Of a stretch of 41,969 nucleotides of DNA, positions 33,205 to 41,969 are shown piece by piece. Source of the DNA: an uncultured Prevotellaceae bacterium. Its GTDB lineage: Bacteria; Bacteroidota; Bacteroidia; Bacteroidales; Bacteroidaceae. Under the pieces are notes generated by a model. That model worked only from the letters and a program-made list of their open reading frames with translations, had not been told where the DNA came from and ran no database searches. Position 1 is the stretch's first letter; each line of letters starts with the position of its first letter. A program made the translations under genes and the position numbers. The stretch covers positions 1 to 41,969 of the forward strand of contig CALGGJ010000032.1 in NCBI GenBank assembly GCA_937915745.1. The letters run 5' to 3'.

Positions 33205-36200
33205 TTACTTTATTGCAAACTTGCATACACATGTATCGCCAGCCGCATTCTTCACACGAGCCACATAGACACCGGCAGGCAGATTGCCTACGAACGCAGA
33301 TGCGTGTCCGTCAGACAGGTTGAGGCTCGCTGCTTGTACCGTCTGCCCGGAGGCCGTGAAGATATTGAGTGCCGCAACTTGGGTCGATGCACTGTTTACC
33401 ACAATGAAACCACTGCTGAACATAAGGCTCATGTCGCCAGCATGTGCAATGACTGTGCCGATGCTTGTTCCGTCGTAAGGTGTTGCAGGACTGACATACA
33501 GCGTGTCGTAGCTTGCAAGGATGTTGCGTGCTGCGATGGTAGGTGTATTCATTACATATACATCGTCAGCTCCGTCAGGGTAGCGCCCTACAGTATTTAC
33601 GCCTTCGTGCAGTGGATATCGCAGGGTATCGGCCCATGCAAGGTCGGATGCGCTGATGAGCACCGAACCACCGTCGGCATCAAGCTTAAACGAGGTGTGA
33701 AGCTGTGATGTCGCATCGAGCTTGTCGCACCACACAACGAGATAGCCGTGTGCAGGGATTATGGTATTCACATCGTCGGATGATGGTATCTGATACTTCT
33801 GAGGCTTAGACTCGTTGTCGCTTACATACATGCCTGCAATGTCGATTTCCTCATCGGTGGTGTTGAACAGTTCAATCCAGTCGTTCCTCTTGTTGTATTC
33901 GTTCACATATATAGTGTTGGCTGCGCTTACTTCGTTGATGCGAACTGGGGCAGTGGTTGCGAGTTCGTCGGAATTGAGAGGCTCATATATGGCAATGATG
34001 TTGTGTGCACCACTGCTTGGAATGGTGTATTCGGATTCGGTACTTACAATATCGTCATCGCTTATTTCGTCGCTTATGACAACCGATACTGCAGCGTCGA
34101 ACCAGATGTCTGATGATGTCTCGTTGCAGTTGTGTACTTCGAAGCAAATGACGTTTGTACCTTTGCGGAGTAACGACTTGTCGATAGTTATGGTACCCTC
34201 GTAAGGGTCGTCGCCTACCCATACGTTCTCGTATGTCTGCACATAATCGGCATATTTGGCTCCTGATGGCATGATGTATCGACCGACTTCGGTACCGTTG
34301 ATGTAGGCAATCATGCCGTCATCAACCTGATATGTGATGATGTATTCCTCGTCGTCGCCTGGTGCGTTGTCGAGAGTGAAGTTACGACGGAAGTAATATG
34401 TAGGCTTTTTGTCGTTATTGTCGAGTACGGTGGTGGCATTTGACATCGGTTTGCCATCGTTGCCGAATCCGAACGGTGCATTTGCTGAGCCCCATCCTGT
34501 ACGTATGTAGCTGCGCTCGGTCCAGCCGACGTCGTCGAGCGACCCTGTGATGTAGTAGCTCCATGTTGAGCCAAGAGGGAATATGTCTTTCGACTCGCGT
34601 TTCACGGTCTCTGCCTCTTGCCATCCCTTGAATTTATAGCCTGCAAGTGGTTGTGCGGTTAGTGTGACAGGTGCGAAGCAGTAGCCGTCGAACATAGCCT
34701 TAGGTATTTCGATGCCGTTGTAGCTCAGTTGTGCCGCACTTACGTTTGCACTTATCTGAAGTGTCTGCATCTCGGTGTTGCGCAGGTTGAAGGTGTTGTA
34801 GTTCTTCATCACGTTCATCATGTTTTGTTTGAAGTTGCCGGTGATGGCGTTGATGATACCTTGCGAACGCTCTTTGCTGCTGCCTACAGGGTCGTTACCT
34901 TCCCACCTTAATGCTGTACGTATGTTTTCGGCCATTTCGTTGACGATGCGTGTGCTTTCATTGTCGTCGCGGAATACGCATCCGCCTACTATGCAGTAGG
35001 TGTCGATGAACTTTTTCTTGAATTCCTCATGTTTGAGCATATTGAGGAATATGGTAACGAGTTCCACCTCTTTGGTTATGGATGAGCCGTTGTACTCCGG
35101 ACGTCCGTAGAATGTGTGTGTTTGCTTGTTTTGGAAATCGTTGAAGATGTTGTTCCCGCTGCGATCGACGCAGTTGTCGAGGTCGAACACCACAAAGTGG
35201 AATTTGCCGTCGTTGCGGTCGCGGAATGCCTTGCAGTTGTTGTGAGGCCAATCCCAGTCGTTGAGGAAGAATTTGAATGCCATGTAGTTGACATAGTTGT
35301 CTATATCCACCACATCGCATATCTGACTGTATATATCTTCGTTCTGTGGGTCGGCGGCCAAATCTACGGTGAGGTTATACCAGTGGTCGAAGGCGTCGCG
35401 TGTGCCGCTTTTCTGCACATAGCCCGAATCGACGCTCATTTCGAAGCAGTCAATCTCGTCGGTATCGATGCCGTAGTTTGCGTATCCGTAGTGTTTGTTG
35501 CTTGGTTCGCGCATGTTGAGCATACCGAGGTACGTGCCGTTGATGAATACGTGTGTAGGCTGGTATGATTGCAAATCGAGCTTGAAACCGGAGAGGCGTG
35601 CAATCTCTTGCAGTGCTGCATCTTTCAGTCGATACTTGTTGTAGTTGTCGTTTCCGCCGTTACGCATCAGGACTGACTTGTTGCGGTTGTATGGTTTGTC
35701 GGTGAAGAATGGATAGTCGTATTTGTTTACTCCATATACGCTGTTGGCTTTCAGTTTGAACGAGCGTGGTTCGTATTTGCGACTCCATCCGCCGGCTATT
35801 GAGAAGTTGACTTCCTGGTTTACTACCTCTGAGTTTTCGACAAGGTATTCGAAGTTGACCGGACGGTCCCAATCCATGTTGAAGTTTCGTTTCGTGTAGT
35901 CTTGATTGGCTGTCTTGCCGTTGCTGCCCGATACGTACACACCTATGGTGTTGTCGTAGAGGTTGTCGGGGTTGGTAACTACTGATACTATTGGCAGGTA
36001 GTAGTTGCGGTCGCGGTATATGTATGAGCGTGTCACGACTCCACTTGGCAGGTAACCGTCTTTGAAGTATCGCAGGCGCAGTACTGTGGTTTGTTCTATA
36101 TCAAAGATTCCGGTCTTGCTTTCTTCACCATTGTCGAGCGTTGGTGTTGTGCCGTCTGTGGTGTATCTCAGTGTTACGCCTACGGGTTTGTTGACGATTG

Positions 36201-37674
36201 CGCGGAATGGTGTGTCGAAGATCTGTCCGTCTTTGTTCACCTCTGGCAATGGCAGCTGCTCGGTGGCAAACAGGCTGGAAGCGTTCGACTCGGTTGGGGT
36301 AGGGAAGGCTGTGAAGCCCCACTCGCTACCGCCGTCGGTGGTGCGGGCATACGAAGTGCGCATTACTGCGGCAGGGTAGTCTTGGCTCACGATGAGGTTG
36401 CCTTCTTCATCGCTTATGTAGATTGTGCCGCCATCGATGTCGAGTTTCATGTTTACCTGTGTGTTAAGCCATCTCTCGTTTACATCCTTGCGTGTTTCGG
36501 CATGATCAAACCACAGGGTGAGGAATCCGTGTGCCGGTATGCTGCCGATCTTTCGTGGCAGCATGGCTTTTTTCAGGTTTGTAGGGTCGTCGCTCACCCA
36601 GTATGTGCCGATGTTGGCTGGAATGTCGGTTGGGTTGTAGAGTTCCACCCATCCGCCGTAGTTCCATGACGGGTCGATGAACATATCAACGTTGGCTGCC
36701 ATGATTTCGTTTATAATCATCGACTCGCTGGTTCCGCCGTTGTTTACGATGGTCACGGTGCATGATGCCGTCAGTTCGGTTCCGTCTATTGTGGTTGCGG
36801 TGACTATGGCTGTACCGCACGACATTCCGTAGATGTTTCCGTTGTTATCGACGGTTGCGACTGATGGGTCTGACGACTCCCATCGTACACGTTTGTATGA
36901 GGCATCGTCGGGTGCTATTATTGCTGTCAGTGTTGCCGTTTCATCGATGTTCAGGTTCAGTTCTGACTGGCTGAGTGTGATATCCGTGGCTGGTATAAGT
37001 TCGCCCGAACGTTCGAGTGTCCAGTTGTCGAGGCAGGTCCATCCGTCGTAGTTGCGGCCCCATCCGCCGCCCCATCCGCCGCCCCATGGGTCGTCGTTGT
37101 TTTCTTCGTAGAGTTTGATACCGATAATGAGCGTGCCGTCGTCGCCCACATCCACTTCTACATAGTTGTGGTAGTATCCGGCATCAAACCAGTTGCGTGC
37201 TGATGCTTGTGTGTTTGGCACGTATCCTGCGTTATTGTGTGTCGAGCCTCCGCCAAGGTCGTTGTCGGTTGCGCCGCTCGACAGCAGTGCTACTAGTGTA
37301 TATTGGTCGTCTGTGTCTGATGTTGCATAGAGGCGTGCTTTCTGATATTGTGTCGGGTCTGCGCTTGTGTAGCGTTGGTAGTCTTGTTGTTGGTTTCCTG
37401 AACGGTAGAATGCTTGTACTCCCACTCGGTAGCGACCCGGTGTAAGGTCTGTGATGTATTGATAGCTGTCGAATGAGCGTTGGTAGTGTTCGGCGTTTTC
37501 GCCTGGATTGCTGCTTATGCTGAATGTGGTGCCGCTCCACCCTGTACGTACATCGTTGTTGTCGAAACAAGGGTTTACGATATAATCGTTTGTCACATCA
37601 AGCCAGGCTTGGGCTTGGGTATGCAAACTCAGACTTAGTGCTGCCGATGTTACGAGTAATGGTAATTTGTTCAT
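33205..37674 (-). CDS. Large secreted LTD/CotH protein with T9SS sorting domain
   Basis: This 1489-residue exported protein has a signal peptide ending at HTQAQ. In order, the chain shows a galactose-binding-like N-terminal domain (~23-225), a Big_2 Ig-like domain (~229-308), a first lamin-tail domain (~317-430), a chitobiase/beta-hexosaminidase C-terminal-like domain (~480-555) and a CotH domain (~557-960, with FVVFDLDNC near 828). A beta-rich region follows, then a second lamin-tail domain (from ~1245). The last ~90 residues look like a type IX secretion C-terminal sorting domain (LNIFTASGQTV, LPAGVYVARV and a final KFAIK). It is therefore probably moved across the outer membrane and anchored or released. 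Lamin-tail domains are common in Bacteroidetes surface proteins. Domain limits are estimated by eye. Confidence 0.84.
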   Translation of the reverse strand: MNKLPLLVTSAALSLSLHTQAQAWLDVTNDYIVNPCFDNNDVRTGWSGTTFSISSNPGENAEHYQRSFDSYQYITDLTPGRYRVGVQAFYRSGNQQQDYQRYTSADPTQYQKARLYATSDTDDQYTLVALLSSGATDNDLGGGSTHNNAGYVPNTQASARNWFDAGYYHNYVEVDVGDDGTLIIGIKLYEENNDDPWGGGWGGGWGRNYDGWTCLDNWTLERSGELIPATDITLSQSELNLNIDETATLTAIIAPDDASYKRVRWESSDPSVATVDNNGNIYGMSCGTAIVTATTIDGTELTASCTVTIVNNGGTSESMIINEIMAANVDMFIDPSWNYGGWVELYNPTDIPANIGTYWVSDDPTNLKKAMLPRKIGSIPAHGFLTLWFDHAETRKDVNERWLNTQVNMKLDIDGGTIYISDEEGNLIVSQDYPAAVMRTSYARTTDGGSEWGFTAFPTPTESNASSLFATEQLPLPEVNKDGQIFDTPFRAIVNKPVGVTLRYTTDGTTPTLDNGEESKTGIFDIEQTTVLRLRYFKDGYLPSGVVTRSYIYRDRNYYLPIVSVVTNPDNLYDNTIGVYVSGSNGKTANQDYTKRNFNMDWDRPVNFEYLVENSEVVNQEVNFSIAGGWSRKYEPRSFKLKANSVYGVNKYDYPFFTDKPYNRNKSVLMRNGGNDNYNKYRLKDAALQEIARLSGFKLDLQSYQPTHVFINGTYLGMLNMREPSNKHYGYANYGIDTDEIDCFEMSVDSGYVQKSGTRDAFDHWYNLTVDLAADPQNEDIYSQICDVVDIDNYVNYMAFKFFLNDWDWPHNNCKAFRDRNDGKFHFVVFDLDNCVDRSGNNIFNDFQNKQTHTFYGRPEYNGSSITKEVELVTIFLNMLKHEEFKKKFIDTYCIVGGCVFRDDNESTRIVNEMAENIRTALRWEGNDPVGSSKERSQGIINAITGNFKQNMMNVMKNYNTFNLRNTEMQTLQISANVSAAQLSYNGIEIPKAMFDGYCFAPVTLTAQPLAGYKFKGWQEAETVKRESKDIFPLGSTWSYYITGSLDDVGWTERSYIRTGWGSANAPFGFGNDGKPMSNATTVLDNNDKKPTYYFRRNFTLDNAPGDDEEYIITYQVDDGMIAYINGTEVGRYIMPSGAKYADYVQTYENVWVGDDPYEGTITIDKSLLRKGTNVICFEVHNCNETSSDIWFDAAVSVVISDEISDDDIVSTESEYTIPSSGAHNIIAIYEPLNSDELATTAPVRINEVSAANTIYVNEYNKRNDWIELFNTTDEEIDIAGMYVSDNESKPQKYQIPSSDDVNTIIPAHGYLVVWCDKLDATSQLHTSFKLDADGGSVLISASDLAWADTLRYPLHEGVNTVGRYPDGADDVYVMNTPTIAARNILASYDTLYVSPATPYDGTSIGTVIAHAGDMSLMFSSGFIVVNSASTQVAALNIFTASGQTVQAASLNLSDGHASAFVGNLPAGVYVARVKNAAGDTCVCKFAIK

Positions 37675-37763
37675 TGTATGTCCTTATTTTAAGTTTTGAC
37701 TTGGTTAATCAGTGTTTGTTGTTTTACGACTGGAGTGAATTGCTGCCAGTACAGTTCATCGTG

Positions 37764-37771
37764 CAAATTTA
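37764..37771 (-). promoter_or_regulatory. -7 box of the LTD/CotH gene
   Basis: CAAATTTA reads TAAATTTG on the minus strand, 90 bases before the ATG at 37674. Four TGTGAA motifs lie 64-108 bases farther upstream. Confidence 0.5.
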
Positions 37772-37834
37772 AGGAAAAAAGTGATAGGTTGTTTGTGTTT
37801 ATCGTAAAAAGTGGGTGTTTTTAACATTATGGTA

Positions 37835-37872
37835 TGTGAAAAGGTGTGAAATACGTATGTGAAGTGTGTGAA
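37835..37872. repeat. Four TGTGAA motifs at near helical spacing
   Basis: TGTGAA starts at 37835, 37845, 37858 and 37867, an average of about 11 bases apart, between the 3' end of the CapA-like gene and the promoter of the LTD/CotH gene. The TGTGA half-site resembles that of CRP-family regulators, but no inverted partner is present. Confidence 0.5.
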
Positions 37873-37891
37873 CGGTTGTGCTTGCAGTGGT

Positions 37892-39322
37892 TCAGTCGGG
37901 CAGGATGCGTCGTGCTCCCACGTATCGTTTTATGTAGTAGGCCGATGTGCCGAAGTCGTCGATTGTGATGCCTTTGGACACCGATGCGTGTATAAATTTG
38001 AAACTGCCTCGGCGTTTGTCAACGCTATATACAATGCCTACATGCCCCACTCCGCGCACTGATGATCGAGTGAAAAACACGAGGTCGCCCGGGCGCAGGT
38101 CTTTTTTATCTACCGAATGTCCCTGGGTGTATTGTGCAGCTGCCATTCGTTCGAGTTTTATTCCGAATTTTGCAAACACGTATGATGTGAATCCTGAGCA
38201 ATCGAATGTGTTGGGTCCTGTGCTGCCCATCTGGTATCGTTTGCCTCGATGCCGTTCGGCTTCGCTCAGCATACGCATGGCAAGTGCGTAGGCTGATTCG
38301 GACGTCGAGGTGATGGTCCCGTCGTCATCTGCTTTCAGTTCTGTATCGGGGAAGTGGCGCTCGGTCAGTGCTTTTATCACTCGTGCCGCTTCGTGGGAGT
38401 TGTCGGCCACCGGACCTGTGCTGCCAGTCTGCTTGAATGAGTTGATTTTGGCCGATTTGAATGTACCGTCGGCAAACAGGCGCACGTCGGCTAATGGTGC
38501 AGTGCCCTGTCCGCCTGTGTAGCTCGTTCCGTAAGGCGTGCAGAAGTTTCCGAGGTCGTAGATTATGAGGCGGTCTTTGTATAGCTCGATGGGTAGGGGT
38601 TGTCCGAATCCGTTGCCATATACGATGTCGGCACCTGCGTTCACGCATGTATGTGCAAAGCTGACGGCTTGTTGCATGTGGGTTGTGGTGCGGGTTGGTG
38701 TGTGACTGGTGTGCATAGTGGCCATTGTTTCGTTGAGGCTGAATGCCACCACCACGATGTCGCATTGGTCGGCCAGACCTGCTACCATGTTGTGTATGAG
38801 AGTGGAGTCGGCCATCGATAGAGTGTGTATCGATGTGCCAAATGCGATGAACCCATATTTTGTCCCACTTCGTTCAAACGTATGGTAGTCGTGCATGGCC
38901 TTCAGTCCTGCAAACTCTATCTCTGCCCGCCGCATCGAGTTCATGGTGGTTTGCAAACCCTCGATTCCGAAGTCGGCCACATGGCTGTTGGCAAGGTTCA
39001 GAGCGGTGAATCCAGCTTCGCGCAGGGCTGTGGAGTATTCTTCCGACACACGTGTCAGTTTGTGCGAGCCGATGAGGTTGGCTCGGTTGGGTGTGCCGTC
39101 AATGTCGATGAGCACAGTGCCAAGTGTTCCGAATGCCACGTCGGCGGCTTTCAGATGGCTGCTCACTTCGGCAAACAGGTGGGCTACATCAAGTGGCTGC
39201 TCAGAGTGTGAGCCATAGTTGTTGCCAACGTTCACCTCGCCGGCGAACGCCAGTCGCACCTCGTTTTGGGCGACAATGTGCAGGGTCGATGCCAATAGCA
39301 TGATGATGAGCAGTTGTCTCAC
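37892..39322 (-). CDS. CapA-like domain fused to an NlpC/P60 peptidase
   Basis: This 476-residue exported protein starts at a GTG (39322) with a signal peptide ending at HIVAQ. Residues 21-~300 follow the CapA/PGA-synthesis fold (LAFAGEVNVG, LNLANSHVADFG, IIYDLGNF), but several usual metal ligands are changed: GD is GE (29), NNH is NSH (112-114) and GHHPH is GNGFG (236-240). Residues ~345-476 are an NlpC/P60 hydrolase with Cys375 (FDCSGF), His427 (GVGHVG) and His445 (FIHASV) intact, so this part can cut peptidoglycan peptides. The CapA-like half may have become a binding domain. It has its own TATCTTTG -7 box. Confidence 0.82.
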   Translation of the reverse strand: MRQLLIIMLLASTLHIVAQNEVRLAFAGEVNVGNNYGSHSEQPLDVAHLFAEVSSHLKAADVAFGTLGTVLIDIDGTPNRANLIGSHKLTRVSEEYSTALREAGFTALNLANSHVADFGIEGLQTTMNSMRRAEIEFAGLKAMHDYHTFERSGTKYGFIAFGTSIHTLSMADSTLIHNMVAGLADQCDIVVVAFSLNETMATMHTSHTPTRTTTHMQQAVSFAHTCVNAGADIVYGNGFGQPLPIELYKDRLIIYDLGNFCTPYGTSYTGGQGTAPLADVRLFADGTFKSAKINSFKQTGSTGPVADNSHEAARVIKALTERHFPDTELKADDDGTITSTSESAYALAMRMLSEAERHRGKRYQMGSTGPNTFDCSGFTSYVFAKFGIKLERMAAAQYTQGHSVDKKDLRPGDLVFFTRSSVRGVGHVGIVYSVDKRRGSFKFIHASVSKGITIDDFGTSAYYIKRYVGARRILPD

Positions 39323-39350
39323 GTCGTGGTATCTTCAGTTTAAGCAACTG

Positions 39351-39358
39351 CAAAGATA
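39351..39358 (-). promoter_or_regulatory. -7 box of the CapA-like gene
   Basis: CAAAGATA reads TATCTTTG on the minus strand, 29 bases before the GTG start. It supports that start. Confidence 0.6.
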
Positions 39359-39501
39359 GGCATTTTTAAGTTATGGCGGGTGGACTGAAGCGGAAAAATT
39401 GTCAGTAAGGTCCAAATTTGCATGGCAGCCCATGTTTAACCGACGTTCAACGTGGTATTTACCGGCACTTGCTTGCAGCCAGCAGTCGTGGTGTGTTTTA
39501 C

Positions 39502-39601
39502 GGCTGCGCACTCTCGGGTCTGTGACTGCGCACTCTCAAGTCTGTGACTGCGCACTCACATACCGAAGTCCGCGGACTTCGACCCTTAAGTCCGCATCTC
39601 T
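39502..39601. repeat. 22-bp array, locus 3, reverse orientation, with a palindrome
   Basis: Cores start at 39502 (GGCTGCGCACTC), 39524 and 39546 (both GACTGCGCACTC), the reverse complement of locus 1. Spacers are TCGGGTCTGT and TCAAGTCTGT. The register continues as decayed units at 39568 and 39590, where AAGTCCGC recurs exactly 22 bases apart (39566, 39588). CGAAGTCCG/CGGACTTCG at 39564-39581 is a perfect 18-bp palindrome. Confidence 0.88.
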
Positions 39602-39714
39602 CGACCTCGTATTCTCTGCCACAACACAATATGCAGCCGTTGCTCTTGCCTGCCATCGTTTTGCACAGTCGGACGCATTTAGTTGGCGTATTTATGCAAA
39701 AAGATGAGGAAACG

Positions 39715-39746
39715 CTTGGTATATACGAATAAAAGGTGTATCTTTG
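39715..39746 (+). promoter_or_regulatory. Promoter of ppdK
   Basis: TTGG at 39715-39718, a 20-base spacer and -7 TATCTTTG at 39739-39746, 85 bases before the ATG. Confidence 0.6.
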
Positions 39747-39830
39747 CGGGCTGAATAAGCGCAGCGACGACCATACGAGAAATATATTATACATGTGCTA
39801 TATTAAATATCAAAATATCAATAATCATCT

Positions 39831-41969
39831 ATGAGTCAGAAAAGAGTTTACACTTTCGGTAACGGACAAGCCGAAGGTAATGCCAACATGCGAGAACTGC
39901 TTGGCGGCAAGGGCGCAAACCTTGCAGAGATGAACCTCATCGGAGTGCCAGTGCCTCCAGGTTTCACAATCACAACCGACACCTGCAACGAGTATTATGA
40001 AGTTGGACAGCAGAAAATCATGGAACTGCTCAACGACGACGTGCTTGCAGCAGTGAAACACATCGAGGGGCTGATGAATTGCAAATTCGGCGATGCCACC
40101 AACCCATTACTCGTGTCAGTGCGTTCAGGTGCTCGCGCATCAATGCCAGGCATGATGGACACCATCCTCAACCTCGGCCTCAACGACGAAGTGGCTGAAG
40201 GCATGGTGAGGAAAACACAGAACCCACACTTCGTTTACGACTCTTACCGCCGATTCGTCCAAATGTACGGCGACGTGGTGCTCGGTATGAAACCAGTAAA
40301 CAAAGAAGACATCGACCCGTTCGAAGCCATCATCGAACGGGTAAAAGAAGAACAAGGAGTAGTTCTCGACAAAGACCTCTCAGTCGAGTCACTCAAAAAA
40401 CTGGTGGTCCTCTTCAAAGAAGCCATCAAGAAACAGACCGGCTCAGACTTCCCAAGCGACCCAATCGAACAACTCTGGGGAGCCATCTGCGCCGTGTTCC
40501 GCAGCTGGATGAACGAGCGTGCCATCCTCTACCGCAAGATGGAGGGCATCCCTGACGAGTGGGGAACAGCCGTAAGCGTCATGGCAATGGTATTCGGAAA
40601 CATGGGCGACACCAGTGCAACCGGTGTATGCTTCAGCCGCGATGCCGGAAACGGAGAAAACCTCTTCAACGGCGAATACCTCATCAACGCACAAGGCGAA
40701 GACGTAGTAGCAGGAATCCGTACACCACAACAAATAACCAAGGTCGGTAGCCAGCGCTGGGCAAAACGTGCCGGTATCAGCGAAGAAGAACGCATTGCCA
40801 AATATCCGTCAATGGAGGAAGCAATGCCACAACTATATGCCGAACTCAACGAACTGCAAGACAAACTCGAACACCATTACCACGACATGCAAGACATGGA
40901 GTTCACCGTACAAGAAGGCAAACTCTGGTTCCTGCAGACACGTAACGGAAAACGCACCGGTACAGCAATGGTCAAGATAGCAATGGACCTCCTGAAAGAA
41001 GGCCTCATAGACGAAAAGACCGCAATACTGCGGTGCGAACCACAGAAACTCGACGAACTGCTCCACCCTGTGTTCGACAAACTGGCACTCTCAAAGGCAA
41101 AAGCCATCACACAAGGACTGCCGGCAAGCCCGGGCGCAGCATGCGGACAGATTGTGTTCCATGCCGACGATGCTGAAAAATGGCATGCCGACGGACATAA
41201 AGTCGTGATGGTACGTATCGAAACAAGCCCTGAAGACCTTGCAGGCATGTCCGCAGCCGAAGGTATCCTCACAGCACGAGGCGGTATGACCAGCCACGCA
41301 GCAGTCGTTGCACGCGGTATGGGCAAATGCTGCGTCAGCGGAGCCGGAGCTATCAACGTAGATTACAAGGCTAAGACAGTCGAAATCGACGGAGTCGTAT
41401 ATAAAGAAGGAGACTACATCTCACTCAACGGTACAACCGGACAAGTTTTCGCAGGCGAAATACCAACCAAGGCAGCTGAACTCAGCGGCGACTTCAAGGA
41501 ACTCATGGACCTCTGCGACAAATACACCAAGATGGAAATACGAACCAATGCCGACACACCACACGATGCACAAGTAGCTCGCGACTTCGGTGCAAAAGGC
41601 ATCGGACTCACACGTACCGAACACATGTTCTTCGACGGACAAAAAATCATAGCAATGCGCGAGATGATTCTGGCCGACAGTGCCGAGGGACGCGAAAAAG
41701 CACTCGAAAAACTCCTGCCATACCAACGCGCCGACTTCTACGGAATACTCAAGGCAATGGACGGACTGCATGTCAACATCCGACTGCTTGACCCACCACT
41801 CCACGAGTTCGTACCTCACGATGAGGCAGGACAGCAGATTATGGCCAAGGAAATGGGAGTAAGCGTCGAGGAAATCAAAAAACGCGTACACTCACTTGCT
41901 GAAAACAACCCAATGCTCGGACACCGCGGATGCCGACTCGGAATCACATTCCCAGAAATCACGGCAATG
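39831..41969 (+). CDS. ppdK: Pyruvate, phosphate dikinase (3' end cut by the window)
   Basis: The first 713 codons are open to the window edge; full-length enzymes have about 900 residues. It interconverts pyruvate, ATP and phosphate with PEP, AMP and PPi, and in anaerobes often runs toward pyruvate and ATP. The N-terminal ATP-grasp domain shows GGKGANLAEMN and VSVRSGARASMPGMMDT. The phosphocarrier histidine is His489 in GGMTSHAAVVARGMG. The start of the PEP-binding barrel follows (DFGAKGIGLTRTEHMFF). PEP synthase is excluded by the N-terminal sequence. Confidence 0.96.
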   Translation, partial: MSQKRVYTFGNGQAEGNANMRELLGGKGANLAEMNLIGVPVPPGFTITTDTCNEYYEVGQQKIMELLNDDVLAAVKHIEGLMNCKFGDATNPLLVSVRSGARASMPGMMDTILNLGLNDEVAEGMVRKTQNPHFVYDSYRRFVQMYGDVVLGMKPVNKEDIDPFEAIIERVKEEQGVVLDKDLSVESLKKLVVLFKEAIKKQTGSDFPSDPIEQLWGAICAVFRSWMNERAILYRKMEGIPDEWGTAVSVMAMVFGNMGDTSATGVCFSRDAGNGENLFNGEYLINAQGEDVVAGIRTPQQITKVGSQRWAKRAGISEEERIAKYPSMEEAMPQLYAELNELQDKLEHHYHDMQDMEFTVQEGKLWFLQTRNGKRTGTAMVKIAMDLLKEGLIDEKTAILRCEPQKLDELLHPVFDKLALSKAKAITQGLPASPGAACGQIVFHADDAEKWHADGHKVVMVRIETSPEDLAGMSAAEGILTARGGMTSHAAVVARGMGKCCVSGAGAINVDYKAKTVEIDGVVYKEGDYISLNGTTGQVFAGEIPTKAAELSGDFKELMDLCDKYTKMEIRTNADTPHDAQVARDFGAKGIGLTRTEHMFFDGQKIIAMREMILADSAEGREKALEKLLPYQRADFYGILKAMDGLHVNIRLLDPPLHEFVPHDEAGQQIMAKEMGVSVEEIKKRVHSLAENNPMLGHRGCRLGITFPEITAM

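Larger units (their letters stand above)
39323..39830. other. Divergent intergenic region with a 22-bp array
   Basis: This 508-base gap separates the CapA-like gene (minus) from ppdK (plus). It holds both promoters, the array at 39502-39601 and an 18-bp perfect palindrome at 39564-39581. I see no gene in it. Confidence 0.7.

Noticed and set aside
39498..39794. Open frames across the 22-bp array at locus 3
   Set aside because: They cover the array and the ppdK promoter, so coding use is unlikely.

Overview
The window looks like chromosome of an anaerobic member of the order Bacteroidales, possibly near Prevotellaceae (the family is a guess). The evidence is Bacteroidetes-type promoters (-7 box TAnnTTTG, -33 TTTG) in front of many genes, almost no Shine-Dalgarno sequences, a type IX secretion (T9SS) sorting domain, a Na+-translocating NADH:quinone reductase operon, class III ribonucleotide reductase, and CotH/LTD secreted proteins. 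I saw no rRNA, tRNA, CRISPR array, transposase or prophage gene.

Layout. 1-326: a possible gene tail and a gap with 31-32 bp repeats. 327-1811: secreted GH43 glycosidase. 2084-5930: gyrA and a TPR lipoprotein-like or periplasmic protein. 6153-9573 (minus): a very charged lysine/alanine-rich protein followed by an M61 peptidase. 10017-16805 (plus): AICAR transformylase, a 67-residue basic protein, serS, a fused NfnAB-type flavoprotein, uridine phosphorylase, and free methionine-R-sulfoxide reductase. 16813-20195 (minus): a GNAT acetyltransferase and nrdD-nrdG. 20758-28525 (plus): a tiny secreted peptide, a TonB-C protein, nqrABCDEF and a DUF4421-like protein. 28614-29087 (minus): greA. 29212-32335 (plus): nitroreductase and a CotH/ricin-like/dockerin-like protein. 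32487-39322 (minus): aquaporin Z, a 1489-residue LTD/CotH T9SS cargo, and a CapA-like/NlpC-P60 protein. 39831 to the end: pyruvate phosphate dikinase, cut by the window edge.

The genes fit an anaerobic fermenter. NQR turns NADH oxidation into a sodium gradient, the NfnAB-like enzyme balances NADH, NADPH and ferredoxin, PpdK links PEP and pyruvate, and NrdDG makes deoxynucleotides without oxygen. The secreted proteins point to glycan and cell-surface work.

The least explained structure is in the gaps. All four gaps longer than 300 bp carry arrays with a 22-bp register. Three of these, all between divergent genes, share a near-palindromic 12-bp core (GAGTGCGCAGTC or a close variant) separated by exactly 10 bp. 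Two gaps also carry 9-bp arrays with a common consensus close to GTATRGCTG. I know of no described element that matches, and their function is open.
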